DNA of 64,000 nt from contig OZ022342.1 of assembly GCA_963989245.1 (NCBI GenBank), forward strand, positions 37,764,442 to 37,828,441, in the 5' to 3' direction. This stretch comes from Nansenia antarctica (taxonomy: Eukaryota > Chordata > Actinopteri > Argentiniformes > Microstomatidae). The notes under the pieces were generated by a model. That model ran no database searches and was not told the DNA's origin. It was given only the letters and a program-made list of their open reading frames with translations. This document shows positions 1-9,607 of the stretch, piece by piece. Positions within the stretch are counted from its first letter, which is position 1. Every line of letters starts with the position of its first letter. Position numbers and translations under genes: made by a program.

Positions 1-890
1 AGGCTTACCTAGGCTGCAGCCTAGGGCCACTACCACTAGGGGTAGTGTCATGGTTTCTTAGGTTTTCATTTTGGAGACATCTAGTGGACATTTTATGACA
101 TTACATTCGTTACTGCCTTTATTCATTGGATATCGGTTTTGTTTAGTCACATGACGTGAGCACACTGTTCAGACGTGATAGTAACTCATAGCAGCAGCTA
201 GCTGAGAGAAAGAGCTCCGGAAAATCTCATTGTTTACATTCTTGCCCTGGAAAAGGCTTTGCTTGTAAGTTTGCCTTTTATTTTCTTGCTTAACTACAAT
301 GTATAATGTATATGTTTATAAATACATAGCTTATATTATTTAAGTATAAATATTTTGGAGCTGTATTTGTATTGCTATATTGATATTATATGTTGGCTAC
401 ATACTGTTGATGTTGAAAGTGTAACAGTATAGTTTTGAGCATTACAGTAATTGTACTCTTATGTTTATTTACAGTTTTACAAAATAACCAAACGACCACT
501 CATGTTTCTGAAGATTTAGTAAAGAACTAAACTTTACTCCAGCGTCTGAGGATTCATTGATGTGTCAGTGTGTGTTCGCAATCTGTTGAAGTTGCACCCT
601 GGTTACGCGCAGTGGGAACAGAATAGGTAGTAAAAATTTAAAAATGCGTGAGACTTGAGAGCACTGAATATCCGGTTGTTAAGTCTGACGTCAAACGTGA
701 CGTTTTGCAATTTCCGGCTCCAAACCAGAAATTCTCCGCACCAGAGTACCAGTGTACTACAGCGGTAGAATGACAGTTTAATAGTTTTTTAGACTCGGAT
801 CTATTCATACAACAAGGGACACAGCACGTTCCCGTTTTCCCCATATTGTCAGGGTATTTGAGCCTCGGAAAAGCGCTATATAAATATAAT
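1..890. other. No gene recognised
   Basis: I see no convincing coding exon, RNA gene or complete transposon here. The sequence is AT-rich in its first half. The stretch at about 860-905 ends in an 'aaagcgctatataaat' motif followed by ATT repeats, which resembles the tail of common fish interspersed repeats. Confidence 0.4.
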
Positions 891-894
891 TAAT

Positions 895-1747
895 TATTAT
901 TATTATTGCGGCATTTCGAAGACAGCGCCTCAGCCAACTTTGGACCCGGAAACACGTCGTGACTTAACAACCGATATTCGGACAGACAACAGGAGAGGAG
1001 AGCAACAGAGAGACAGACAACAGGAGAGGAGAGCAACAGAGAGACAGACAACAGGAGAGGAGAGTAACAGAGAGACAGACAACAGGAGAGGAGAGCAACA
1101 GAGAGACAGACAACAGGAGAGGAGAGCAACAGAGAGACAGACAACAAGAGAGGAGAGCAATAGAGACAGAACTGAGGTGAGGTGAGCAACAGAGATAGTT
1201 CAGGATGATAACAAACAGTTCAGTATGACAGAGACAACTAATAGAAAGACAACTGTATGATTATAGAGTTTACATGTTCAAGGAAATATTGTATGATAAT
1301 AGAAAGGTACACTTTAATTTAATTAAAGAAGTAACAAAGAACACATTTATTATCACAATTGCATTGTGTTCCATGTCTTTCTCCATTGAATAAATAATGC
1401 CTAGTTGAATGGCTAAACAAGACAACTGTCTGGACAGTACTGCTAGAATTAATTATTCACCTTACCGCTGCACAGATAGACAAAGGGTATAAGTCCATTC
1501 TGTTAACATTAGGTCTACTCTGCTAACAAATACTATTCTAGTTGATTTGTCAGTTGTTGTGCATTATACTTTTGTTGTGTTTGCAGTTTGCCCTTTAATA
1601 AGTTATATATAAAAATAATTAAGTTATATATATATTCTCATGCTAAAATCGACTGTAAATCCAGATTTTAAAGTTGATATTCTTCCCCGTGGAGCATGCC
1701 CCCATAACCTGTGCCCCACCCAACATTTTTATCACCAGCCGCCACTG
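895..1747 (+). mobile_element. hAT-type element fragment related to the copy at 15620-17250
   Basis: The segment from about 965 to 1250 matches 16330-16470, which lies inside a well-bounded hAT element. It shares the GAGAGCAACAGAGAGACAGA repeat and the following 'gaactgaggtgaggtgagca' stretch. A terminal-repeat-like CCAGCCGCCACTG at 1735-1747 resembles that element's right end, CCAGTCCGCCCCTG. I could not find a left end or a target duplication, so the left boundary is a guess. Confidence 0.5.
972..1175 (+). repeat. 30-bp minisatellite, about 6-7 copies
   Basis: A unit of about 30 bp built on GAGAGCAACAGAGAGACAGA plus CAACAGGAGA repeats head to tail with few changes. The related hAT copy at 16330-16400 has only about two units, so the array has expanded or contracted between copies. 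The open frames across it are repeat artefacts. Confidence 0.9.
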
Positions 1748-2090
1748 ATCTAAAGTCTTGAACGATTATATTTCAAAACAAACTTTAACTCCCCGAGGGC
1801 TCATTCATTCATTCATTCATTCAAGGACCTTATTCCCCTGTACAGGGGTGTGGAAAACGAAGGTTTCTGCCGAATGCTGCTAACACTGGAACCACGTTAT
1901 GAAATATCAGTTAACAGATATTAGGATGTATCGTTGATGAATTTTCTCTTACAATGTATAGATTATCAGGGGGTAATATTGTACGGTTATCAATACGTCA
2001 GTTACCTTGCGATTCCCACCCCTAACTTCATCCCTGTGTAGACACCGTGATTTATAGAGTGCTAGATCCAGACCATACAAACTGCACAGT

Positions 2091-2641
2091 TTACAAGCTA
2101 ATGTTAGGTAAATTCGCTAGAACTGGTTCAGAAGAAGAAATCAGTCCATCGTCACTTACATCGTCGTCGTCGATTAACCTTTTAGGTGGTTTGGTTATCC
2201 GATAGTGGAGATTCAAGGGAGTTAATAATGTCATCCACATCCATTGTTTGCACAGAGCTACCCCGGTCAAAACGGGAAATGCTAGTGTTAATATCGCGCG
2301 CGAAATCATGCAATACTGACATGTCGATCCGGACGGTAATAAAATTACCTGAGGACCTCAGGGTTTGCTGAAACACAGTAGGTAATTCCAGCCGGAATAA
2401 TTACTGGGGTCCCCGGAGTAAATCACTGACATGGTCGGTCCGGACGGGATAAAAATTACCGAATTACCCCAGGTAAAACATATATTACCGAGGTCCTCAG
2501 GTAATTTATATGCCGTCCGGACAGGGCTTATGAGATTCTGGCCTTGATTTAGACTTGCGCCGAGATCGGCTGTCAGAGGCCGTTGTTCCTGAAGCCTCAT
2601 ACTCTAAGAATTTAGGGGCCAGAGCCAGAGCGAGACTGAGC
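2091..2641 (-). pseudogene. 3' end of a Polinton/adintovirus-like ORF (continues from 7896), interrupted by a MITE
   Basis: Minus-strand reading from 2641 down is open and joins in frame with the ORF ending at 7896 if the TIR element at 2642-7895 and one TA are left out. A small TIR element at 2328-2521 interrupts it again. The final part is acidic (LIDDDDVSDDG) and ends with a stop at 2091. One frame change is needed near 2190-2200. No named domain is recognisable. It would be the C-terminal part of the MYLVP-type protein described at 7896-8554, or a separate downstream virion ORF. It is inferred to be a decayed viral gene. Confidence 0.5.
2328..2521. mobile_element. MITE with 32-bp terminal inverted repeats
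   Basis: The left arm 2328-2359 and right arm 2490-2521 both start TCCGGACGG from the outside and end in TTACCTGAGGACCTC; about 28 of 32 positions match. An internal near-copy of the left arm begins near 2428. No clear target duplication is visible. It interrupts a minus-strand viral-like reading frame. Confidence 0.75.
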
Positions 2642-2767
2642 CTACCCAGTGAGCAATAGACGTCTTTTCAACCTCGCGTCTACAATATAAACCAATATAG
2701 ACCAGCTATATTACGGCTATATTTTCTACTTATCTTTAATGCATGAAAACCGTTATTAAACCCCTCT

Positions 2768-3106
2768 AAACTGTCAGAATACGTCCCAGACGTCATGTAG
2801 TATGAGATTCCATGTAGTCTAGCATAGTTATTCATGCGGAAGTGGTGGTTTAAATTGCGTCTATACGTCGCTGTCCTTTAACCCAGATAAATGCGGTCTG
2901 TGTCTAAACCTGTTTTAGTCTAGCAGCACGTTGAGTTTAAATGAATACCCTAAACGCCTGTAGATTGTCAAAATATGTACCAGACCGTCATTTAGTCTGA
3001 GATTCCATGTAGTCTAGCATAGTTATTCATGCGGAAGTGGTGGTTTAAATTGCGTCTATACGTCGCTGTCCTTTAACCCAGATAAATGCGGTCTGCATGT
3101 GTCTAA
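2768..3106 (+). repeat. Direct repeat of about 145 bp
   Basis: 2768-2914 and 2962-3106 are near-identical, sharing 'attccatgtagtctagcat' and 'ttaacccagataaatgcggt'. The pair lies in the left subterminal part of the TIR element at 2642-7895. Segments near 2720 and 3130 are also related (TCTACTTATC). Confidence 0.85.
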
Positions 3107-3169
3107 ACATATTTTCTACTTATCTCAAATGCATTAAAACCGTTATTTAACCCATTCTATTGTCCTTAC

Positions 3170-3867
3170 GCTCTACTCTATGACTATGAGGCTGGGAAGA
3201 CAAATCGGCAACACACTACATGAACTGAATTGAGATTATATAGAAAAATAGTCATAGTACCAGGTGTTGATGACTGCAGAGGAGAGTCTATCATTGTAGA
3301 GTCATCAGTGGCTTTTCAAACAAAGATCAAAGCACATGAACAACTTTAAACAGGAACAAGTAGCACAGAATGAGAGGAAAGACCAGTTATATTTTAAAAA
3401 TACAAACGCATTGCTTACAGGCATATTCTTCTTTGTCCTTTTCTTTTAATTCAAAGAGGTCCATAGAAACTGATCGTTAAAAGGAAATATCGTTAAAATG
3501 TGCTTTCTTAAATACAAAAAACGTCACATAATAATCGCATTACGTTTTGCTACATGTAACCGGTTGGTTATTATTTCCAGTTTGCGGTTAATGTAATTTT
3601 GGTTAACAAATGCTTTCTTTCGCTACGATTGGAGACGGGTTACCACGTGACCATGGGACGTATTGAATTTCCCGGTTGGAACAGTGAAAAGTCGTATTTT
3701 TGGGATGTTTTGTACATTGGCACTACATTATTATTGTTAAAACACTTTTCCACTAATACCATTATTATTATATAGTGGAATGCCTATAGAAACTATTGTT
3801 GTGGTTAAACCGTGACCTACATTGACGTGCCAGAGAATGACTACCCTCCCTCGAAACCATCGCGGGT
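3170..3867. other. Unassigned; may include U2 upstream promoter
   Basis: This stretch contains no recognisable ORF. The last 60 bp directly precede the U2 snRNA sequence. GTGACCTACATTGACGTG at about 3813-3830 sits where a snRNA proximal sequence element would be expected (about -55). I cannot confirm a match to a fish PSE consensus and see no octamer. Confidence 0.3.
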
Positions 3868-3919
3868 ATCGCTTCTCGGCCTTTTGGCTAAGATCAAGTG
3901 TATCTGTTCTTATCAGTTT
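3868..3919 (+). ncRNA. U2 snRNA, 5' part, split by a LINE
   Basis: ATCGCTTCTCGGCCTTTTGG and the following bases match the 5' end of vertebrate U2 snRNA through CTTATCAGTTT. One three-base deletion leaves GTGTATCTG where U2 has GTGTAGTATCTG, removing part of the branch-point recognition sequence GUAGUA. The rest of the RNA continues at 7511. This copy is therefore a broken gene or pseudogene. Confidence 0.93.
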
Positions 3920-6900
3920 CAAACAACACCTTGCCACCCTCTACCGGGAGCAACAACAAAAGAAACAGTTCAGGGAAAAACTCCAGGGCCTGGAGGAGGA
4001 GGAGAAATGCACACGCCACTTCTTCCGCAAGGCACGGTCAAAACACAAGCCTATCCTGTCCCTATACGACACCAATGGGGACACCGTGTCAGACAGAGGC
4101 AACATCCCGGGGGTGGCAAGAGAGTTCTACGAGAGTCTCTACAACATCAAGACAACCGACGAGACTCTCATGGCCACCTTCCTGGATGGTCTGGACCGGG
4201 TCCCCGAGGGTGGTGAGAGTGAGAACCCAGAGCTGACCACGGAGGAGCTCACCCGGGCCGTGCACTCCTTGAATACACACAAGGCCCCTGGACCGGATGG
4301 GATCCCAGCAGAGTTCTACAAGACTCTCTGGGATCTCCTCAAGGAGGACTTGGCGGAGGTCTTCAAAGCCGTCTACAGGGAAGGGAGGCTTGGAGAGTCA
4401 ATGAGACAGAGTACGGTCACACTGATCCCCAAGAAAGGGGACCTCAAGGACCTCCGGAACTGGCGCCCCATCAATCTCCTCCCAGTGGACTATAAAATCA
4501 TGACAAAAGCCCTCACCCAACGGTTTCAAACCCTCCTCCCCTCAGTTATAGCCCCTGACCAGACCTGTAGCGTCCCCGGTAGGTCCATCAATGACAACCT
4601 GCTCCTGGTGAGAGACCTCATCCTGCACTCCCAGGAGCGGAGGTCCCCTTTAGGCCTTCTCAGCCTGGATCAGGAGAAGGCCTTTGACAGGGTTAACCAT
4701 GGTTTCCTGCAGAGGGTGCTGAGAGGCATGAACTTCCCCCAGCACCTGCTCAACTGGACCGAACTCTGCTACAACAACATCACGAGCAGAGTTCGGATCA
4801 ACAACCAGTTGACAGACCCCTTTCCCATCAAAGCTGGAGTACGGCAGGGATGCCCCTTGGCCCCTCTACTGTACGTCATCTACCTGGAGCCGTTCCTACG
4901 GAAGATCAGGAGCTCCCCCAACATCATGGGCTACCCTCTACCAGGGGCCCGGGGGGAGAGGCTCAAGGTGGTGGCGTACATGGACGACATTACCATCGTC
5001 GGCACGGATAGTCGCTCCATTTCCACAGCAACGAAAGTGGTGGAGGACTACTGTGCAGCCACTGGCGCCCTGATCAATAGGGGTAAGTGTGAGCTGTTTC
5101 TGTCGCAGCACTGGCAGGAGAACCTGGCAACCTCCTTCCCTGTAAAGACGGAAAACATTAAGCTGCTGGGGATCACCTACCAGAAAGATGGAGGAGCCTC
5201 CGGCAGCTGGAAGGAGACCATCCGCCAGGTCCAAAAGAAGATCTGTGAGTGGAGTGCACGGCCTCTCACAATGACAGGCAAGATCCTGGTCCTGAAGGCT
5301 ATTGTTCTTCCCATTCTCCTTTACCTGGGCAGGGTGTTTCCCCCAGACAGAGCAGTATCCAAAACCATCGAAAGGATCATGTTTACCTTTGTCTGGGGGA
5401 GCCAGATGGAAAAACTAAAACGCACCACCCTGTACAAAACAGTGGAGAATGGGGGGAAAGGGGTCCCAGACATCCTAAACATCATTAGGGCACAGGGACT
5501 CTCCAACCTCATCAACAACATCAACAACAAAGATAGGAAAGCCAGGTTCTTTGAAATATACTATGCCACACCCATCCTCCGGACACTCAGGGTGACCGCA
5601 TCAATAAATCACACTGTGCCCTACAGCTGGGACCCCCCTCCTGTCTACAAGATATGGAGGGACTTTGCCTTCAAGACAGGATTGTCCGCGGCTGGGCTGG
5701 CCTCATGGAAATACAAAGACATTATGACCTTCATAAGGTCGAAGGAAACCATTACTCACCCCAAGGCCAGCACAGCCGTGGACTCCAAACAGGTATGGAA
5801 AAACATTAATCATAAATGTACTAACAATAAACAAAAAGACATTGCCTGGATGGCTGCTCATGGTTGTCTCCCCACTAGGGAATTCTTGCATAGGCGGCAC
5901 ATCGCAACGACTGACAAATGCCCCCACGGATGCACGGACACAGAACACATTAACCACCTGTTCTGTGAGTGCTCCGTGGCCAGGCGGGTCTGGGCCCTGT
6001 TTGTTCCCTCTGTCTCCCTAAACAGCCTGCTGACCCTGCCCCGCTTGACGGGCGATAACATCCTGTATGGTCCTCCCGGGGGGTGCACAACCCCCCAACT
6101 ACAACAACAGTGGAGGATCATCAGTGCCGTCAAGCAGGTACTCTGGGAGACGAGGAACATCAGGGTCTATCAGAAACAGAGCGTCCACCTGACAACCCTG
6201 AGGAGGAGAATCACCCTCTGCCTCAGGGACCATGCTATTGTTGACTTTAAAAATAACCCGGATCAAGCAAGAGCGGTGTGGGGGGTGGAGAGATGGAAGG
6301 ACGTCATCCTCTAAACCCCCCCCCATGCCGCGCCGCATCGACCAACCCCCCCCCCACCCCGGGCCTACCTCACTACACCACCAGTTCCTGCACTATCACC
6401 TTCACCACTGTTCCAGCACAAGCCCTGGTCAGCAGTATCACCATCACAAGGACCAGGAGAGGAGCAGCGCACAACACCAACAGGGAAGTTTACTGCACCT
6501 TCCACCACCTACACATGTACACAGCACTGACCCACTTCCTACTCTCACCAGAATATCAACACACACAACCCACAGCCGAACCAGCCGTCTCTGCCAGCAC
6601 CACCAGCACCAGGATGACCAACACCACTGGGTCACAGGGAAGTACTGATCACCCGCCTGACACCAAAATGCACACTACACAAACCATGCACACCTCCCTT
6701 CTCTCACTCCTGTATCCTTTCAGGCACATGTCATATCCAGCTCTGACACCTACCCAGGCTTCCAGACCCAGGAGCAGAGACCGGCGGGAACCACCACGTC
6801 ACCCCAGCACCAACCCCAGGTTCCAACTCAGCGACCCCAAACCCCCTGTTCCGGGCCCCCCCCCCCCAACTCCAGGCCCCCAGCTACAGGCCCAGTCCCC

Positions 6901-7510
6901 TACCCGCCAACCCCCAACCCCCAGCCCGGAACAAGCTGAGAAGAGCCAGGGAGCTTTTTCCCTGGATAAGCTGTGTACAGGTTTTTCGCCTCTGCTTGCC
7001 TGCCATGCGCCGAGCTCTCTGGGCCTCTCCTCAGGGGCCTCCGGTCGGCCTGCGTGCTCGATCTGCTCCGCCGCTGGTGCGCCTGGTCCGGCTAGCCTCG
7101 TGAAGGGCTACAGGAGTCTGAGCCTGGTGGGCTGGGCCGGGCGCGCCGGTGGTGGGGCGGGTCGGGTGAGTCGGGTGTGTGGGGTCCCTCGGGGGAGGGA
7201 GGTGGGGGAGCCACGGCTTTGCACTGGTGGGCAAACTGGATAGTAGTCGCTCTACAACTAGAGGGCTGCAGGGGAATTTTTTCCCGGATGCACAGCGAAC
7301 AGGTTTTTTACCCCTGCCTCCTACCGACACTGGAACCTGGACACTGAACACTGAACATTACACTACACTGGACAATACACTGAACACTGAGCACTTTAGT
7401 TAGTTTAATGTTGGTTGTTGTTGAATGTAATGTCTTAAATGTCTGATTGTTTGATTAATTGATTGTATACACGGTGTTGCGTTTTTATAAAAACCAATAA
7501 AAAACACCTT
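3920..7510 (+). mobile_element. U2-targeted LINE (Keno-like, Tx1/L1 clade), 5' truncated
   Basis: The element lies exactly between the CAGTTT of the U2 5' half and the AATATCTGATAC of the U2 3' half. Keno non-LTR retrotransposons of fish, in the Tx1 group, are known to insert site-specifically in U2 snRNA genes; I recall this from the literature and have not compared sequences. The ORF begins after the endonuclease region, so the copy is 5' truncated. A 1.2-kb C-rich 3' UTR ends in AATAAAAAACACCTT. Target duplication is at most a couple of T bases. Confidence 0.8.
3921..6314 (+). CDS. LINE ORF2, reverse transcriptase and C-terminal zinc knuckle (partial)
   Basis: The frame is open from the U2 junction to the stop at 6312-6314, about 797 codons. 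The order of landmarks is a post-endonuclease linker, then KAPGPDGIPAEFYKTLW, TLIPKKGD, WRPINLL, LDQEKAFDRV, GVRQGCPLAPLLYVIYLEP, and the catalytic AYMDD at about 4976. These are the usual RT motifs of L1/Tx1-type LINEs. A CCHC-like motif, CPHGCTDTEHINHLFCEC, lies near the C-terminus at about 5920-5975, as in other LINE ORF2 proteins. The apurinic endonuclease domain is missing. No internal stop is visible, so the insertion is fairly young. Longer frames upstream that include U2 sequence are accidental. Confidence 0.9.
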   Translation, partial: KQHLATLYREQQQKKQFREKLQGLEEEEKCTRHFFRKARSKHKPILSLYDTNGDTVSDRGNIPGVAREFYESLYNIKTTDETLMATFLDGLDRVPEGGESENPELTTEELTRAVHSLNTHKAPGPDGIPAEFYKTLWDLLKEDLAEVFKAVYREGRLGESMRQSTVTLIPKKGDLKDLRNWRPINLLPVDYKIMTKALTQRFQTLLPSVIAPDQTCSVPGRSINDNLLLVRDLILHSQERRSPLGLLSLDQEKAFDRVNHGFLQRVLRGMNFPQHLLNWTELCYNNITSRVRINNQLTDPFPIKAGVRQGCPLAPLLYVIYLEPFLRKIRSSPNIMGYPLPGARGERLKVVAYMDDITIVGTDSRSISTATKVVEDYCAATGALINRGKCELFLSQHWQENLATSFPVKTENIKLLGITYQKDGGASGSWKETIRQVQKKICEWSARPLTMTGKILVLKAIVLPILLYLGRVFPPDRAVSKTIERIMFTFVWGSQMEKLKRTTLYKTVENGGKGVPDILNIIRAQGLSNLINNINNKDRKARFFEIYYATPILRTLRVTASINHTVPYSWDPPPVYKIWRDFAFKTGLSAAGLASWKYKDIMTFIRSKETITHPKASTAVDSKQVWKNINHKCTNNKQKDIAWMAAHGCLPTREFLHRRHIATTDKCPHGCTDTEHINHLFCECSVARRVWALFVPSVSLNSLLTLPRLTGDNILYGPPGGCTTPQLQQQWRIISAVKQVLWETRNIRVYQKQSVHLTTLRRRITLCLRDHAIVDFKNNPDQARAVWGVERWKDVIL

Positions 7511-7634
7511 AATATCTGATACGTCCCCTACCCGGGGATGTTATATTAAATTGATTTTTGGAGCAGGGAGATGGAATAGGGGCTTGCTCCGTCCACACTA
7601 CGCATCGACCTGGTATTGCAGTACCTCCAGGAAC
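7511..7634 (+). ncRNA. U2 snRNA, 3' part, truncated near its end
   Basis: The sequence matches U2 from AATATCTGATACGTCC through the Sm-site region and GGAGCAGGGAGATGGAATAG to CAGTACCTCCAGGAAC. The final bases of the 3' stem-loop are replaced by transposon hairpin sequence. Paired changes such as CCCCTACCCGGGG keep stem-loop complementarity, so the copy may derive from a once-functional variant. Confidence 0.92.
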
Positions 7635-7660
7635 ATAATATTTCAACGGCATTTCAAGGT

Positions 7661-7815
7661 CTAAATATACGCCAAATTGGAAATTGAAACAACGTCTATG
7701 TTTAGACGTTGAAATGCCGTTGAAACATAGACAAGGAAACAACGTGTATGTTTCAACGGCATTTCAACGTCTAAACATAGACGTTGTTTCAATTTCCAAT
7801 TTGGCGTATATTTAG
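7661..7815. repeat. Perfect 69-bp inverted repeat with 17-nt loop
   Basis: 7661-7729 and 7747-7815 are exact reverse complements by eye. The arms carry AACGTCTATGTTTAGACGTT, itself partly palindromic. The structure lies at the right end of the TIR element and directly abuts the truncated U2 gene. Confidence 0.93.
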
Positions 7816-7895
7816 CCTCGATTCCGCCTAGACGTCTACAGGCCATTTAGACGTTGTTTAGACGTCTAATCAACGTAAAATTGCTCACTGGGTAG

Positions 7896-8554
7896 AAGGG
7901 GTTTTAACAGCACCAATGGCAGCATCAACATTTGTTTTAGAATGTTTAACATCACTAATCTCGTCTTTGACATGTCTATTGGGTATTGTAGAAAGCGGTA
8001 TGTTTAAAACTGAAAAACCCTGCACAAACTCATCCCAACCGTGGGGTCTGACGCTTGTTTTAGGTGCTTGAATCATGGTCGCTAGTTTAACAATATCTAA
8101 AATGTGTGACCCGGTCACGACTGCCCCTTTCAACACAAGTTCCCCAGATTCGTTCCACTCTAATACCCTTGATTTATACATCTTGGCCAAAATATGTTGG
8201 GCATTCTTCTTGCTCCTCAGGGGTAAATTATTTAAGACGTCTAAAGCTGTGTTATCTGTAGCAAAAGATGAAGACACCACTGGCTGTGGGGTCGCTTCAT
8301 CCTCTGGATGAGCTGTTTGGCACAATTAGTTTTAAAGTATTGACATCACTATCCCCCTGTCTGACCAATGTTAAATATCTCTGTAGTAACACAGCGTAAT
8401 GCTGTGCTTTGTCATGTGGAGTTAAATCGTTTCTATTCAAAATGTTTCTCATCAAATCATCAATGTTATTTTCAGCACTCTGTCTGATAGTCGTTGGACC
8501 TCCAACACGTAATTTGTCCACATCTCTTTGCGGCACCAAATACATTTTCTCCAT
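7896..8554 (-). pseudogene. Polinton/adintovirus-like ORF beginning MYLVP, frameshifted
   Basis: The likely start is the ATG at 8554 (MEKMYLVPQRDVDKL), 41 nt after the pX-like stop. The first frame runs to about 8310 and the rest continues in another frame from about 8315 to the transposon border at 7896, so one frameshift breaks the gene. Features seen are an N-terminal VPQ motif, a helical LLQRYLTLVRQGD segment and a GSHILDIVKLA segment. Similar proteins of unknown role sit next to pX in Polinton-like elements, as far as I recall. The frame continues across the 2642-7895 insertion into 2641-2091. Function is unknown; a virion or core role is inferred from its neighbours only. Confidence 0.6.
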
Positions 8555-8595
8555 AATGACTAGTAGGTTGTTTGTACACACTTGAGTATGTCGCT

Positions 8596-8928
8596 TCAAC
8601 CCTGTCTCGACAGCAAGCTAGTGATAAATGGTACAGCTATGCTTAAAAGTGGTAATAAAAATCCTCCCTCTTGATTGATAACCCTCTTTTTTCTCGATAT
8701 AGGAATCTTTTTGTCAGCTATGATTTTCAGATTAGACTTAACCTTTGACAGTCTTTTAAATTGTGTCTTTGATAGAGGAATAGTACCACACAGCACGTTC
8801 AATGCGACTTCACACAATGCCTGAATTAGATATTTTGAAGCATTCTTTAAAATAGCCCGTATTTCCCCCGGCTTAGATTTCATCAACAATTGTAGTAGCG
8901 ATAAATGACGTTCTAATCTAGCAGACAT
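8596..8928 (-). CDS. pX-like minor virion protein (adenovirus pX/pVI type), 110 aa
   Basis: The ATG at 8928 (MSARLERHLSLLQLLMKSKP) follows the ATPase stop codon by a single base, so I prefer it to longer frames that begin inside the ATPase gene. The first 70 residues are helical and basic. The C-terminus has a basic KKRVINQEGG stretch followed by a hydrophobic LLPLLSIAVPFITSLL segment. This basic-GG-hydrophobic layout is typical of the pX-like proteins of Polintons and adintoviruses, which resemble membrane-active adenovirus core proteins cleaved at a GG site. No stop or frameshift is visible within it. The role is inferred. Confidence 0.7.
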   Translation of the reverse strand: MSARLERHLSLLQLLMKSKPGEIRAILKNASKYLIQALCEVALNVLCGTIPLSKTQFKRLSKVKSNLKIIADKKIPISRKKRVINQEGGFLLPLLSIAVPFITSLLSRQG

Positions 8929-8929
8929 T

Positions 8930-9604
8930 TCAGCCACTCGTCTTCCTCTGTTTGTACACAACCTGATAAGTGGAGCATAACGCTGTTCTGAGACGATAGG
9001 CCTCTGGCGTTTTAGCTTTATAATCAACCAACAAATACCCATAAGGGGCTTCTGTAGCATCTTTAAATGACTCCATAAAATATTTAGTATTACCAGGATA
9101 AATTTGTCTAGCCAATACAGAGATTTGATTATTATCACGTTTTTTTTTAAATAACACTAAATAGTTTGTGTTCAAGCTAATTGTCCTACTGGTTTTACCC
9201 TGGAAAAACAAATTCTGTACTAGATATAAAACACTGAGATTTCTATGGTGAACATACTGGGTAAAAACCTTCTCAACTTCGAGGCTATTACTGGCGTCAT
9301 TCATGACGTCGTCAATGATTAACAAATTATTCTTGGACACCGGCAGGATTTCATCATTGTCTAGTCTTTCGGGAATCCCCTCGACAAAATTGATATCCCT
9401 AATCTTTAACAAATCATCATATAACGGTTGCCAGCAAGCATATATGTATACAATATTTTCAATGTGATGCGAGAGTAAAAACTCTGCATTAGCTAACAGC
9501 TCCTTAACAAAATAGGTTTTACCCGAGTTAGAAGGGCCCGACAACAGCAAGCTGAACGGATGCTGTAGTCTAAAATCAAAATCACTATTGACAAAATCGG
9601 ACAT
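8930..9604 (-). CDS. Genome-packaging ATPase (FtsK/HerA, A32-like) of Polinton/adintovirus type
   Basis: The 224-aa ORF starts with ATG at 9604, 3 nt after the polymerase stop. The P-loop LLLSGPSNSGKTYFVKEL is at about residues 19-36, and a Walker B-like NNLLIIDDVM is at about residues 91-100. A downstream LVQNLFF motif fits the sensor region of the A32-like family. Length and motif spacing suit packaging ATPases of Polintons, adintoviruses and relatives, which load DNA into capsids. The frame is intact. The genes before and after, PolB and pX, support the call. Confidence 0.85.
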   Translation of the reverse strand: MSDFVNSDFDFRLQHPFSLLLSGPSNSGKTYFVKELLANAEFLLSHHIENIVYIYACWQPLYDDLLKIRDINFVEGIPERLDNDEILPVSKNNLLIIDDVMNDASNSLEVEKVFTQYVHHRNLSVLYLVQNLFFQGKTSRTISLNTNYLVLFKKKRDNNQISVLARQIYPGNTKYFMESFKDATEAPYGYLLVDYKAKTPEAYRLRTALCSTYQVVYKQRKTSG

Positions 9605-9607
9605 GAT

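Larger units (their letters stand above)
2642..7895. mobile_element. Composite TIR DNA transposon holding a U2 snRNA gene and a LINE
   Basis: CTACCCAGTGAGCAAT at 2642-2657 is the exact inverse of ATTGCTCACTGGGTAG at 7880-7895. If the TIR proper begins CCCAGTGAGC, the flanks give a TA target duplication. The minus-strand frame on either side reconnects when the insert and one TA are ignored, which supports these borders. Subterminal TAGACGTCTA-like motifs and a perfect 69-bp hairpin (7661-7815) suggest a non-autonomous element. No transposase is visible. Alternatively the two ends may be separate MITE copies flanking a piece of host DNA. Confidence 0.6.

Noticed and set aside
3822..3920. N-terminal extension of the LINE ORF from the ATG at 3822
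   Set aside because: It reads through upstream DNA and U2 snRNA sequence; the element is simply 5' truncated.
6278..7243. 321-codon Pro/Ser-rich frame after the LINE ORF
   Set aside because: It overlaps the C-rich 3' UTR of the U2-targeted LINE, begins inside ORF2 and has no domain; composition alone explains it.
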